From Streptomyces sp. cf386 (GTDB lineage: Bacteria > Actinomycetota > Actinomycetes > Streptomycetales > Streptomycetaceae): a DNA stretch of 64,000 nucleotides. Position 1 is the first letter of the stretch; each line of letters begins with the position of its first letter. Positions 47,262-55,785 of this stretch are shown here, one piece after another. The notes under the pieces are model-generated. The model was not told where the DNA came from. It was given only the letters and a program-made list of their open reading frames with translations, and ran no database searches. Position numbers and translations under genes: made by a program. The stretch covers positions 288,627 through 352,626 of the forward strand of contig NZ_FNHV01000007.1 of the NCBI RefSeq assembly GCF_900103585.1, in the 5' to 3' direction.

Positions 47262-47590
47262 GCGAGACCGTTGAGATGAAGCCGGCCTCGGAGGAAGAGG
47301 TCCGTGAGGCGCTGTACGACGTCGTCGACCCCGAGCTGGGTATCGACGTCGTCAACCTCGGTCTGATCTACGGGATCCACATCGACGACGCGAACATCGC
47401 GACGCTCGACATGACCCTGACCTCGGCGGCCTGCCCCCTGACGGACGTCATCGAGGACCAGGCCAAGTCCGCCACGGACGGCCTCGTCAGCGAGCTGCGC
47501 ATCAACTGGGTCTGGATGCCGCCGTGGGGCCCGGACAAGATCACGGACGACGGCCGCGAGCAGCTTCGGGCGCTCGGGTTCAACGTCTGA
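47258..47590 (+). CDS. SufT-like metal-sulphur cluster assembly factor (MIP18/DUF59)
   Basis: 110 residues of the MIP18/PaaD domain family that helps mature Fe-S proteins. The signature VVDPELGIDVVNLGLIYGI is followed by TLTSAACPLTD with the conserved Cys. The last gene of the suf operon, coupled to sufU by ATGA. A strong two-way terminator follows. Confidence 0.94.
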   Translation: MSETVEMKPASEEEVREALYDVVDPELGIDVVNLGLIYGIHIDDANIATLDMTLTSAACPLTDVIEDQAKSATDGLVSELRINWVWMPPWGPDKITDDGREQLRALGFNV

Positions 47591-47595
47591 GATCA

Positions 47596-47653
47596 CCTGA
47601 GCACACGAAAAGCGGCGGCACCCGGCAGGGGCCGCCGCTTTCGTGTGCTCAGG
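47596..47653. terminator. Two-way terminator after the suf operon
   Basis: Arms 47596-47619 and 47631-47653 pair over 23 positions with one bulged A (CCTGAGCACACGAAA plus GCGGCGGC). The loop is 11 nt. The right arm contains the stop codon of the convergent AbfB gene, so the stem serves both strands. Confidence 0.92.
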
Positions 47654-48479
47654 CCAGTCCGCCGACCAGCCGGAACGCCGAGTCGGCCTGGTACTGGGAG
47701 CCGTACTCGAAGCGTTCGAGGCGGATCACGAAGTTGCGGTGGCGCAGGAAGTAGCCCGGGTAGTTCACCGACTCCAGCATGGCGGCGCCGGAGTGGAACG
47801 AGGAGCCGCGGGAACAGAAGGTGGCGTCTTGGGCGAAGAGGGCCGAGCCGTCGTTGCGTTCGGCGCGCAGGACGAAGTTGCGGTGGCGCAGGTACGTGCC
47901 GTCGTGCGTGGCGAAGGAGGAACAGGAGCTGTTCGCCAGGCCCTTGACCTGCTTGAAGGTCGAGTCCTCGCGGGACTCCGAGCCGCGGACCGGGTCCAGC
48001 TTCACGTAGCCGTCGCTCACATGCCAGTAACGGTCCGGGTAGTTGACCGAACGGACGGATCGCCAGGTGGTGGCCGGGGGCTTCGGAGCGGCCGTCGGTG
48101 AACTGCCCTCGTGGGACGGCGACTTGGACGGCTTCGGCGCGGGTTTCGGTGTGCCGGCGTGCTGTTGGCCGGGCGCCCTGGTCCCCGGGCGCACTGTCGA
48201 CAGGCCGCTCTTGCCCTTCGGGGGAGTCGTCCCCGACGGGGTGGCGAAGGAGATCAGGCCGGGGGCCGAAGTGTCCTCGGCAGAGGGCGACGCCGAGGAC
48301 GACCGGTCGTCAGATGCCCTTTCCGATACGGCGATCGCGGTGGCACAGGCGACGATCGTCGCCACCGCCATCCCGCCCGCCAGCCACAGACGGCGCGTCC
48401 CCGGTGCCCGGGAGGTGTCCGGGGCCCAGCCGTTCTCCCAAGGTTGGTCCTGGGGCGGCCGGGACTTGTTTTCTGGCAT
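47649..48479 (-). CDS. Membrane-anchored AbfB-domain (arabinose-binding-like) protein
   Basis: 276 residues. A cytoplasmic N terminus, one transmembrane helix (about 30-51, LWLAGGMAVATIVACATAIAV), a long Ser/Pro/Lys-rich linker to about residue 140, then a beta-trefoil of the AbfB/CBM42 type. Two similar motifs show the internal repeat: GTYLRHRNFVLRAE and GYFLRHRNFVIRLE, with VNYPDRYWHV leading. AbfB domains bind arabinofuranose side chains; there is no catalytic domain, so this is probably a surface carbohydrate-binding protein. ATG 48479. Confidence 0.82.
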   Translation of the reverse strand: MPENKSRPPQDQPWENGWAPDTSRAPGTRRLWLAGGMAVATIVACATAIAVSERASDDRSSSASPSAEDTSAPGLISFATPSGTTPPKGKSGLSTVRPGTRAPGQQHAGTPKPAPKPSKSPSHEGSSPTAAPKPPATTWRSVRSVNYPDRYWHVSDGYVKLDPVRGSESREDSTFKQVKGLANSSCSSFATHDGTYLRHRNFVLRAERNDGSALFAQDATFCSRGSSFHSGAAMLESVNYPGYFLRHRNFVIRLERFEYGSQYQADSAFRLVGGLA

Positions 48480-48729
48480 GCGCTGTTCCCCCCAGCGGCG
48501 TCATGGGGCGACGACCGCGGCTGCGAAGGCCCGGTATGTGAACGGTGAACAACAGTAGTGGAACCAGTGGTCCCGGAGCAGCCCTTTGGAAACAGCCGTA
48601 TCCACATCAACGGGCCGGCGCCCTGTGAAGGTCGGGGCTCTGCACGGCACTTCGCCGGCGGGGTGCGCGGAGCAGGGCATCATGGCCGGGCAGCACCGAA
48701 GATCACGCACCGTCAGGAGCCCTCGGATC

Positions 48730-49572
48730 ATGGTCCACCGCGTCCCTCAATCCCTCCGCCGAACCCTCATGGCCACGGCGCTGTGCGGTGTGCTCGCCGT
48801 GGCCGCGGGCGGATGTACGACGTCGTCCGAGAGCGAGGGGGACGACCCCCAGGGGGTGGAACTGCCCGAGCCGGGGGTCGCCTTCGACTACCAGATCGGC
48901 GGGTCCTACCCGCCGCCCGCCGGTGTGCGCGCCGTCTCCCGCGACCGCACCGCCGAACCGGCGCCGGGCGTGTACAGCATCTGCTACGTCAACGCCTTCC
49001 AGGCCCAGCCGGATGCCGAGGGCTGGTGGGAGGACCGCCATCCCGACCTGCTGCTCCGTGACGCCGACGGCACGCCCGTCGTCGACCAGGACTGGGACGA
49101 GGCGCTCTTGGACATCTCGACGGACGCCAAGCGCGAACGGCTCGCCGGGATCGTGGGGAAGTGGATCGACTCCTGCGCCGAGTCCGGATTCCAGGCGGTC
49201 GAGGCCGACAACCTCGACTCCAACGAGCGGTCCGAGGGGCTCCTGACCGCCGACGACAACCTGGCCTTCGGCGAGCTGCTCGCCACGCGGGCGCACGCCG
49301 CCGGTCTGGCGATCGGCCAGAAGAACGCCGCCGACCTGGCCCAGCAGGGACGCCGCCTCGGCTTCGACTTCGCGGTCGCCGAGGAGTGCGGACAGTACGA
49401 CGAGTGCGGCGCCTACGCGGACGCCTATGACGACCGGGTCTTCGTCATCGAGTACCGCGCGGACGGCCTCAAGGCGGCCTGCGCCGACTGGGGCGACCGG
49501 CTGTCGGTGGTCCTGCGCGACCTGGACGTCGCACCGGCGGGGGAGGGCGGATACCGCCGCCGCACCTGCTGA
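48730..49572 (+). CDS. Lipoprotein of the endo-alpha-1,4-polygalactosaminidase (GH114-like) family
   Basis: 280 residues. The lipoprotein signal ends VAAGGC, with Cys near residue 29. The rest matches the TIM-barrel family that includes fungal endo-alpha-1,4-polygalactosaminidase: VAFDYQIGGSYPPPAGVRAVSRD, WDEALLDIS, GFQAVEADNLDS and FAVAEECGQYDECGAY, with Asp and Glu at strand ends. It may cut galactosaminogalactan-like polymers, but substrate is inference. ATG 48730 has AGGAG about 11 nt upstream; longer starts add non-signal residues. The 250-nt gap to the divergent AbfB gene holds no other gene I can support. Confidence 0.8.
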   Translation: MVHRVPQSLRRTLMATALCGVLAVAAGGCTTSSESEGDDPQGVELPEPGVAFDYQIGGSYPPPAGVRAVSRDRTAEPAPGVYSICYVNAFQAQPDAEGWWEDRHPDLLLRDADGTPVVDQDWDEALLDISTDAKRERLAGIVGKWIDSCAESGFQAVEADNLDSNERSEGLLTADDNLAFGELLATRAHAAGLAIGQKNAADLAQQGRRLGFDFAVAEECGQYDECGAYADAYDDRVFVIEYRADGLKAACADWGDRLSVVLRDLDVAPAGEGGYRRRTC

Positions 49573-49594
49573 ACCGAACCGGCCCGGCGCCGCT

Positions 49595-49635
49595 TTGTGT
49601 ACGGTCGTACGCAACGTTGTGTACGCTTGTACACA
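49595..49635. promoter_or_regulatory. Two tandem dyads at the SMR promoter (likely TetR operators)
   Basis: Site 1 (49595-49614) is TTGTGTACG-GT-CGTACGCAA with one mismatch. Site 2 (49618-49635) is a perfect TGTGTAC-GCTT-GTACACA that covers the -10 TACGCT (49622-49627) and ends on the A of ATG 49635. The adjacent TetR protein is the obvious ligand. Confidence 0.65.
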
Positions 49636-49955
49636 TGGGATACCTGCTGCTCGCCGGAGCCATAGCGGCCGAGGTGGCCGCCACAACCGCCATGAAGTAC
49701 AGCGACGGCTTCAGCCGGATGTGGCCGTCGCTGCTGACCGCTCTCGGATACGTCGTCTCCTTCGCCTTGCTGGCCCAGACGCTGAGGACCGTCGCCGTGG
49801 GCACGGCCTACGCGATCTGGGCCGGGGTCGGCACCGCGGCGATCGCCACCATCGGGATCCTGTTCCTGGGGGAGGGCATGACGGTCGCCAAGGCCGCGGG
49901 CATCGCGCTGATCATCGTCGGCGTGGTGGTGCTCAACCTGGGAGGCGCGCACTGA
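49635..49955 (+). CDS. Small multidrug resistance (SMR) family transporter
   Basis: 106 residues, four helices. The essential membrane Glu is E13 in GAIAAEVAATTAMK, and YAIWAGVGTAAIATIG and GEGMTVAKAAGIALIIVGVVVLNL are family signatures. It exports quaternary cations or guanidinium-type compounds by proton exchange; which one is not clear. No Shine-Dalgarno; TACGCT lies 7 nt before ATG, suggesting a leaderless message overlaid by the TetR operator. The stop shares a base with the tetR start. Confidence 0.92.
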   Translation: MGYLLLAGAIAAEVAATTAMKYSDGFSRMWPSLLTALGYVVSFALLAQTLRTVAVGTAYAIWAGVGTAAIATIGILFLGEGMTVAKAAGIALIIVGVVVLNLGGAH

Positions 49956-50491
49956 TGGCCCGGCGCTACGACCCCGAGCGACGTCAGCGGATCATCGACG
50001 CGGCGATCCGGGTCGTAGGGGAGAAGGGCATCGCGGGGCTGAGCCACCGCGCCGTCGCCGCCGAGGCGGACGTGCCGCTCGGCTCCACGACGTACCACTT
50101 CAAGACCCTCGACGATCTGCTGGTCGCCGCCCTGCGCCAGGCCAACGAGGGCTTCGCCAAGGTGGTCGTCTCGCGCGGCGGCCTTGAGGACCCGGAGACC
50201 GACCTGGCCACCGAGCTCGCGGGCTTGATGGGCGAGTGGCTCGCCGGGGACCGCACGGGCGTGGAGTTGGAGTGCGAGCTCTACCTCGCCGCCCTGCGCC
50301 GCCCCGCCCTGCGCCCCGTCGCCGACGAGTGGGCGCGCGATCTCGCCGACCGGCTCTCCCGCCGTACGGACGCGGTCACGGCGCGGGCGCTGGTGGCGTT
50401 GCTGGACGGGATCTGTCTTCAGGTGCTGCTCACGGAGGCGCCGTACGACGAGGAGTACGCGCGCGACGTGCTGCGCCGCGTGATTCCGTGA
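49955..50491 (+). CDS. TetR-family transcriptional regulator
   Basis: 178 residues. The N-terminal helix-turn-helix is clear (RRQRIIDAAIRVVGEKGIAGLSHRAVAAEADVPLGSTTYHFKTLDDLL), and the C-terminal ligand domain includes ALVALLDGICLQVL. ATG 49955 overlaps the SMR stop (TGATG) with GGAGG upstream. It likely represses the SMR-tetR operon through the two dyads at 49595-49635 and responds to an exported compound. Confidence 0.92.
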   Translation: MARRYDPERRQRIIDAAIRVVGEKGIAGLSHRAVAAEADVPLGSTTYHFKTLDDLLVAALRQANEGFAKVVVSRGGLEDPETDLATELAGLMGEWLAGDRTGVELECELYLAALRRPALRPVADEWARDLADRLSRRTDAVTARALVALLDGICLQVLLTEAPYDEEYARDVLRRVIP

Positions 50492-50544
50492 CGGGAAGGC
50501 CGCCGACGGCCCGCACCCTGAGACGCCCCCGCCACCGGTTGGCC

Positions 50545-50578
50545 CGCGCGGCCCCCCGCCGGTTAGGTTGCCCTCATG
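50545..50578 (+). promoter_or_regulatory. Candidate leaderless promoter of dapD
   Basis: TTGGCC followed after about 19 nt by TAGGTT, and GCCCTC to ATG 50576. No ribosome-binding site precedes the start, so the mRNA probably begins at the ATG. Confidence 0.5.
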
Positions 50579-51565
50579 ACCGACACGACTGCTCCCCGCA
50601 CCACCGGCGCCGTGGCCGCCGGCCTCGCCACGATCGCCGCCGACGGCACCGTTCTCGACACCTGGTTCCCCGCGCCCGAGCTCGTCGCCGAGCCTGGCCC
50701 CTCCGGCAGCGAGCGGCTGTCCGCCGACCGCGCCGTGGAGCTGCTCGGCGAAGGCGCCGCCAAGGCGATCGGTCCGGACGCCCGCCGGGGCGTCGAGGTC
50801 GTCGCGGTCCGCACGGTCATCGCCTCGATCGACGACAAGCCGATCGACGCCCACGACGTCTACCTGCGCCTGCACCTGCTCTCCCACCGCCTGGTCCAGC
50901 CGCACGGCCTGAGCCTGGAGGGCCAGTTCGGCTTCCTCGCCAACGTCGCCTGGACCTCCCTCGGCCCGGTCGCCGTCGACGACGTCGAGAAGGTCCGGCT
51001 GAACGCCCGCGCCGAGGGTCTGCACCTCCAGGTGACCTCGATCGACAAGTTCCCGCGCATGACCGACTACGTCGCCCCGAAGGGCGTCCGCATCGCTGAC
51101 GCCGACCGGGTCCGCCTGGGCGCCCACCTCGCCGCGGGCACCACCGTCATGCACGAAGGCTTCGTCAACTTCAACGCCGGCACTCTCGGCACCTCCATGG
51201 TCGAGGGCCGTATCTCTGCGGGCGTCGTCGTCGGCGACGGCTCCGACATCGGCGGCGGCGCATCCACGATGGGCACGCTGTCCGGCGGCGGCAACGTGAT
51301 CATCACCATCGGCGAGCGTTGCCTGGTCGGCGCCGAGGCGGGCGTCGGCATCGCGCTCGGCGACGAGTGCGTCGTCGAGGCCGGCCTGTACGTCACCGCG
51401 GGCACCCGCGTCACCATGCCCGACGGCCAGATCGTCAAGGCCCGCGAGCTCTCCGGCGCCTCCAACATCCTCTTCCGCCGCAACTCGGTCACCGGCACCG
51501 TCGAGGCCCGCCCGAACAACGCGGTCTGGGGCGGCCTGAACGACATCCTGCACAGCCACAACTGA
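50576..51565 (+). CDS. dapD: 2,3,4,5-tetrahydropyridine-2,6-dicarboxylate N-succinyltransferase
   Basis: Acylates tetrahydrodipicolinate in the succinylase branch of lysine and diaminopimelate synthesis. 329 residues of the actinobacterial DapD form. The middle to C-terminal part is a left-handed beta helix (VRIADADRVRLGAHLAAGTTVMHEGFVNFNAGTLG, then ISAGVVVGDGSDIGGGASTMG). FGFLANVAWTSLGP marks the N-terminal domain. Monocistronic by context: TetR upstream on its own operon, hairpins downstream. Confidence 0.96.
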   Translation: MTDTTAPRTTGAVAAGLATIAADGTVLDTWFPAPELVAEPGPSGSERLSADRAVELLGEGAAKAIGPDARRGVEVVAVRTVIASIDDKPIDAHDVYLRLHLLSHRLVQPHGLSLEGQFGFLANVAWTSLGPVAVDDVEKVRLNARAEGLHLQVTSIDKFPRMTDYVAPKGVRIADADRVRLGAHLAAGTTVMHEGFVNFNAGTLGTSMVEGRISAGVVVGDGSDIGGGASTMGTLSGGGNVIITIGERCLVGAEAGVGIALGDECVVEAGLYVTAGTRVTMPDGQIVKARELSGASNILFRRNSVTGTVEARPNNAVWGGLNDILHSHN

Positions 51566-51618
51566 TCATGGGCGGCCGGGACCTGCGGCTGCCTGGTCGA
51601 TCAACGTCCTGACCTGAC

Positions 51619-51640
51619 GCCGATCTACTGATCGGCCTTT
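51619..51640 (+). terminator. dapD terminator
   Basis: GCCGATC-TACT-GATCGGC hairpin followed by CTTT, 54 nt past the stop. Confidence 0.75.
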
Positions 51641-51660
51641 CCGCTGACCGGCGGGACACA

Positions 51661-51702
51661 CGAAGCCCACGGCTCTGACCAGCTCAGATGCCGTGGGCTT
51701 CG
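51661..51702. terminator. Second strong hairpin after dapD
   Basis: Arms CGAAGCCCACGGC (51661-51673) and GCCGTGGGCTTCG (51690-51702) are perfect. The loop continues the stem with TCTGA-CCAGC-TCAGA after one bulged base. Back-up terminator for dapD. Confidence 0.85.
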
Positions 51703-51823
51703 GTTGTTGGTGGCCGGCGTCGGAATGCCGAGGCAGTGGCGTCGTGCCACGCTGAAATCAGGGGGGCGAGTCAGCCCAGGATGCTCGGCTGACCGAATGG
51801 CTCCGCGACCCGAGGAGGCCGAC

Positions 51824-52270
51824 ATGGCCCGTGAGGCCCCCCAACCCACATCGGTCAACGCCGGCCCGCACCCCTGGCATGGGCCCACGTCCGGTACCAC
51901 CGTCTTCGCGGCAGTGCTGATGATCTTCGGTGGAGCAATGGCGATACTCGAGGGGATCGCGGCCCTTGCCAAGGACGACCTTTTCGTCGCGACACGTCAC
52001 TACGTGTTCGAGTTCAGCCTGACGGGCTGGGGCTGGGTCCACCTCATTCTGGGAATCCTTCTCGTCTTTGCAGGGTGCGCCGTGCTCAACGGAGCGCTGT
52101 GGGGGCGCTTCTTCGGCGTGTTCGTGGCCGGGCTGGGCGCGCTCGCCAACTTCCTGTGGGTGCCGTACTACCCCCTGTGGGCCCTGACGCTGGTCGCCGT
52201 CAACATCTTCATCGTCTGGGCGCTGTGCACGGGTATGCACAGAGAGGCCGACGACGGCCAGAGGGCCTGA
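51824..52270 (+). CDS. Small membrane protein, DUF7144-like
   Basis: 148 residues with four helices: GTTVFAAVLMIFGGAMAILEGIAAL, WVHLILGILLVFAGCAVL, a third around GVFVAGLGALANFLWVP and LTLVAVNIFIVWALCT. The pattern fits a family of small actinobacterial membrane proteins (DUF7144) with no known role. ATG 51824 has GAGGAGG just upstream, deciding against longer in-frame starts. Single gene. Confidence 0.82.
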   Translation: MAREAPQPTSVNAGPHPWHGPTSGTTVFAAVLMIFGGAMAILEGIAALAKDDLFVATRHYVFEFSLTGWGWVHLILGILLVFAGCAVLNGALWGRFFGVFVAGLGALANFLWVPYYPLWALTLVAVNIFIVWALCTGMHREADDGQRA

Positions 52271-52404
52271 CCACGCCGTCAGTCCCACGGCACCGCGCTC
52301 ACGTACGGGTTACTCGTCGTGACCTCCGGGCGGTCCAGGCAGATGAACGGGTGGACGCAGTTTCCGATCACCTGCCGAACCGACGAAACGAGGGCCGAAG
52401 GCTG

Positions 52405-52644
52405 ATGACGGGTCGAGTGAACACGAGCGAGCGGACCAGGACCGTGCTGCGCCTGGTGGTCGGGGTGCTGGCCGCGGGGGCGGCGTGCTGGCTGCCGGCC
52501 GGGGCCGCGCACGCCGACGAGACCAACACGGGCTCGCACAACGGCCCCCGCATCGGGCTGGTCAACGTGGGGCAGGTCGACGACCCGATGGAAGATGTGC
52601 TGGAGCACTTCCTGCTCTTCGGTGACGGGTACAAGTGGGGCTGA
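52405..52644 (+). CDS. Small secreted peptide, function unknown
   Basis: 79 residues. A strong Sec signal (TRTVLRLVVGVLAAGAACWLPAGAAHA) with predicted cut after A37 leaves a 42-residue acidic mature peptide with no Cys: DETNTGSHNGPRIGLVNVGQ at the front and DDPMEDVLEHFLLFGDGYKW near the end. I do not recognise a function. It lies just before the sigma factor gene but 170 nt away, so it may be separate. Start ATG 52405 follows GAAGG closely; GTG 52417 is an alternative. Confidence 0.7.
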   Translation: MTGRVNTSERTRTVLRLVVGVLAAGAACWLPAGAAHADETNTGSHNGPRIGLVNVGQVDDPMEDVLEHFLLFGDGYKWG

Positions 52645-52821
52645 TCGCGCACAGCGCGCTGTGAGCCGGGCCGGGGCCCGTACCGCACAAAGGGGCGGTA
52701 CGGGCCCCGCCGTATGCGCGGATTTCTTTTCTGTGCGTCGGCATAGCGGCAGCACGCCGCACGCGTCACAAGGGGTAGGAGAGGCGGGCACCGGGTCCGC
52801 CCGGGGGAAGAGAAGGTGACG

Positions 52822-53379
52822 ATGGATGCCCAAGCGCAGGAGAGCTTCAGGGAGTTCGTGGCGAACCGGTCGTCCACGCTGCTGAAGACGGCGGTGCTGC
52901 TGACCGGCGGCGATCGGCACGCCGCGGAGGACCTCCTGCAGAACGCGCTGATCAAGGCGGCCGGCCGCTGGCGCCGCATCGACGAGCCGGAGGCCTACGT
53001 GCGCCAGATCCTGTACCGGCAGCAGATCAGCCGCTGGCGGCTGAAGTGGCCCGGCCGCGAGCTGACCGTCGCCGAGCCGCCCGAGACCGGCGCGGACCCG
53101 GACGCCGCCCCCGCCGCCGAGCTACGGCTGCTGATGCGCGGCGCGCTGGCCCGGCTGACCGACCGGCAGCGCACCGTGCTGGTGCTGCGCTACTTCGAGG
53201 ACCTGCCGGAGGCCGACGTGGCCCGCATCCTCGGCTGCTCTGTCGGCACCGTACGGTCCACCACCCACCGCTCGCTCGCCCGGCTGCGCGCCCTCGCGCC
53301 CGAGTTGGCCGCCCTGGGCCCGGCCGACGCCGAGACTCGGCCGTCCCGTGACTTCTCGCCCGTGGAGGTGCGTCCGTGA
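52822..53379 (+). CDS. SigE-family ECF RNA polymerase sigma factor
   Basis: 185 residues. Region 2 (FREFVANRSSTLLKTAVLLTGGDRHAAEDLLQNALIKA, then YVRQILYRQQISRWR) and region 4 (RLTDRQRTVLVLRYFEDLPEADVARILGCSVGTVRSTTHRSLARL) are complete. This is the SigE-like actinobacterial group that Streptomyces has in many copies. ATG 52822 has AGAAGG 7 nt upstream; the GTG at 52816 sits too near it. The stop overlaps the next gene, encoding a membrane-anchored partner. Confidence 0.93.
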   Translation: MDAQAQESFREFVANRSSTLLKTAVLLTGGDRHAAEDLLQNALIKAAGRWRRIDEPEAYVRQILYRQQISRWRLKWPGRELTVAEPPETGADPDAAPAAELRLLMRGALARLTDRQRTVLVLRYFEDLPEADVARILGCSVGTVRSTTHRSLARLRALAPELAALGPADAETRPSRDFSPVEVRP

Positions 53380-54593
53380 ACGTCGAGGAACTCGTACGGG
53401 ACTCCCTGCGGGAGCTGGCCGGCGAACAGACGTCGGCGAGGCCCGGGTTCGCCGACCGGGTGCTGGCGGTCCGCCGTCGCCGACGGGCCCGTCGGCTCGC
53501 CTCCGTCGCCGCGGCCACCGTCGCCGTGGTCGGTGTCGCGGTGGCGGTGCCGCTGCTGGACTCCGGGAAGAACGACGTGCGGCCCGCGGACGTCGTACAG
53601 AAGAGCGACGTCACGGCGCATCCGGACCAGTCGCCGCCGCGCGAGCTGATCTCCGCCGGGAGCACGGTGCTGGCCGCGTACTACGTACCCAAGGTCGTCA
53701 AGCACTCCGACGACTCGGCCGAACGCGTTCGCGACTACTGGCTGCCGGACCACAAGACGGGCCGGTACGTGAAGACCACCAAGTGGTCCTACGTCGCCGT
53801 CGCCCCGGGCCTTAAGATCGCCGCCGTGCTGGAGCGGAACCTGCCCACCTCGCGGATCGGCCTGCTCGATCTGGACACCGGCAAGATCGACCGGTGGATC
53901 CTGGTCGACCACAAGGTCGCCGGAGTCTCGTTCTCGCGCGACGGACTCAAGCTGGTCGCGACGACCTACGGCGAGAACCCCGACGAGCTGATCAAGATGG
54001 AGGGGTCCGACGGCTGGGACCAGAAGCAGCCGTCGAGCCGCACCGGCTTCTACGTCCTCGACGTGGTCTCCGGCAAGGGCTCCTGGAGCGAGGTGAAGCT
54101 CGACAACGACTCCAACGACCCCATGGGCGGCTTCCTCAACGCCCGCCAGGACTTCGCGCTCAGCCCCGACGGCAGGCACGTCTGGGCCGGGAACCCCATG
54201 GGCGACATCGGCAAGCAGTTCTACGACCTCACGGGCGCCGAGGTCGCCGTACCGGAGGACCAGAAGTACCTGGACTGGTTCGTCGACGCGGGGCAGTCGC
54301 CCAGCGGCAAGTTCGTCGCCGGTTCCTTCGCGGGCAAGAAGTGGAAGACGTCCTCCTGGGTCTTCGACGCCCGCACCGGCAAGAAGACCGAGGTGCGCGG
54401 GCAGCAGCTGCTCGCCTGGGTCGGCGACACGAAGCTGATCGCCTGGGACATGGCGCCGAACGGCAAGAACGAGTTCCACCAACGGCTCGTGCTGGTCACC
54501 CTCGGCAGCGACAAGACCGTCCCCCTCAGCGGCTTCCGCATGGGCAATGACGGGGACGCCGGGCGCTGGGAGCCCGTCTTCGCCGAGCGCTGA
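53376..54593 (+). CDS. Membrane-anchored beta-propeller-like protein, likely anti-sigma partner
   Basis: 405 residues. A short N-terminal cytoplasmic part (MNVEELVRDSLRELAGEQ), one helix at about 40-60 (SVAAATVAVVGVAVAVPLL), then a large external domain with repeated beta units resembling a WD40/TolB-like propeller (GLLDLDTGKIDRWILVDHK, GFYVLDVVSGKGSW, WVFDARTGKKTEV). GTG 53376 overlaps the sigma stop (GTGA), so the pair is coupled. This layout is typical of anti-sigma or signal-sensing partners in SigE-family loci. The role is inferred from position. Confidence 0.78.
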   Translation: MNVEELVRDSLRELAGEQTSARPGFADRVLAVRRRRRARRLASVAAATVAVVGVAVAVPLLDSGKNDVRPADVVQKSDVTAHPDQSPPRELISAGSTVLAAYYVPKVVKHSDDSAERVRDYWLPDHKTGRYVKTTKWSYVAVAPGLKIAAVLERNLPTSRIGLLDLDTGKIDRWILVDHKVAGVSFSRDGLKLVATTYGENPDELIKMEGSDGWDQKQPSSRTGFYVLDVVSGKGSWSEVKLDNDSNDPMGGFLNARQDFALSPDGRHVWAGNPMGDIGKQFYDLTGAEVAVPEDQKYLDWFVDAGQSPSGKFVAGSFAGKKWKTSSWVFDARTGKKTEVRGQQLLAWVGDTKLIAWDMAPNGKNEFHQRLVLVTLGSDKTVPLSGFRMGNDGDAGRWEPVFAER

Positions 54594-55496
54594 TCAGTCG
54601 GTGACGAACTCCTCGTACGCCGCCAGCAGCCCGTCGACCGCATCCCGGTCGGCGGGCCGCAGCGGGGCGCGGACCGGGCCCGCGGGCAGGCCGAGCTCAT
54701 TGAGCAGCGCCTTCGCGGTGACCGTGCCGGGCAGGCCCGCCGCCATCATCAACTCGATGAGCGGCGTGGCACGTTGTTGGAGGCGGGCGGACACGGGGGT
54801 GTCGCCCGCCTCGAACGCGTCGAGGACCGCGCGGAGCCGGTCCGGTACGACGTTCGCGACCGTGCTGATGTAGCCGGCGCCGCCCACCGCGTACAGCGCG
54901 AGATTGTGCTCGTCGCAGCCCGCGTAGTAAGCCAACCCGGTGCGCCCGATGACCTTTTGGGCGCCGAGGAAGTCGTAGGAACAGTCCTTGACCGCGACGA
55001 TCCGGGGGTGCTCGGCGAGCCGGATCAGCGTCTCCGGCTCGATACGGGTGCCGGTGCGGCCCGGGATGTCGTACAGCGCGACCGGCAGTCCCGACGCGTC
55101 CGCGACGGTCCGGAAGTGCTCCTCCAGCGCGTCCTGCGGAGGCCTGCTGTAGTACGGGCTGACCACCAACACGCCGTCCGCGCCCGCCTTTTCGGCCTCC
55201 AGCGCGAGCTCCACCGTGTGCCGTGTGTCGAAGGTGCCGATCCCGGTCACGATCGACGCCCGGTCGCCCACCGCCTCCCGCACCGCCGCGACGAGGGTCG
55301 CCTTCTCGGCATCGCTCGTGGTCGGTGACTCGCCCGTCGTACCGGAGAGCACCAGGCCGTCGCAGCCCTGGGAGACCAGACGGTCGGCGAGCCGCTGGGC
55401 CCCGTCGAGATCGAGCCCGCCGTCCGCGGAGAAGGGAGTGATCATCGCGCACAGGGCGCGGCCGAACGGCGGGGCGCCGGAAGCGGGTGTCGTCAT
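54594..55496 (-). CDS. dapA: Dihydrodipicolinate synthase-family protein (DapA-like)
   Basis: 300 residues of the class I aldolase family that includes DapA. SGTTGESPT (the GTTGE motif), LYDIPGRTGTR (catalytic Tyr and Arg), and VAVKDCSYD (Schiff-base Lys) are present. It condenses pyruvate with aspartate semialdehyde if it is a true DapA; other N-acetylneuraminate-lyase family activities are possible because it is unlinked to dapB. ATG 55496 has GAGACT 6 nt upstream, so it is probably leaderless. The stop abuts the preceding convergent stop with no spacer. Confidence 0.85.
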   Translation of the reverse strand: MTTPASGAPPFGRALCAMITPFSADGGLDLDGAQRLADRLVSQGCDGLVLSGTTGESPTTSDAEKATLVAAVREAVGDRASIVTGIGTFDTRHTVELALEAEKAGADGVLVVSPYYSRPPQDALEEHFRTVADASGLPVALYDIPGRTGTRIEPETLIRLAEHPRIVAVKDCSYDFLGAQKVIGRTGLAYYAGCDEHNLALYAVGGAGYISTVANVVPDRLRAVLDAFEAGDTPVSARLQQRATPLIELMMAAGLPGTVTAKALLNELGLPAGPVRAPLRPADRDAVDGLLAAYEEFVTD

Positions 55497-55656
55497 GGAA
55501 CGAGTCTCGGCAGACCGACAGTGAAGCTCCACTTAATTCTGCTACGAGGTATGCGTAAGCATTGCTGCGACGAGGTCCGCCGGGCCCTCTGCCCAATTCG
55601 CCCGCCATGGGCCACCATGGCCAGGACGGTCACCGCCATCGGCCCATGGAGGCGTC

Positions 55657-55785
55657 ATGAAGCTCGGAAAGGCACTGGCCACCGGAGTCGCGGAGGAGCA
55701 GCCGCAGGCCCACGACGAAGAGCTCGAACTCCCCGACGCGGCCGAGGAACTGAAGGCCCCCGAAGAGGTCCCGGCCGCCCGATGA
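55657..55785 (+). CDS. 42-residue acidic peptide coupled to the next gene
   Basis: ATG 55657 follows GGAGG and encodes a 42-residue peptide starting MKLGKALATGVAEEQ and then strongly acidic (many Glu and Asp), ending EEVPAAR. The stop overlaps the start of the next gene as ATGA. Codon-position GC and the coupling support real translation. I do not recognise it; it may be a leader for, or partner of, the Cys-rich protein. Confidence 0.65.
   Translation: MKLGKALATGVAEEQPQAHDEELELPDAAEELKAPEEVPAAR

Noticed and set aside
49600..49635. Longer SMR start at 49617
   Set aside because: It lies inside the operator and upstream of the -10; the family start is MGYLLLAGA at 49635.
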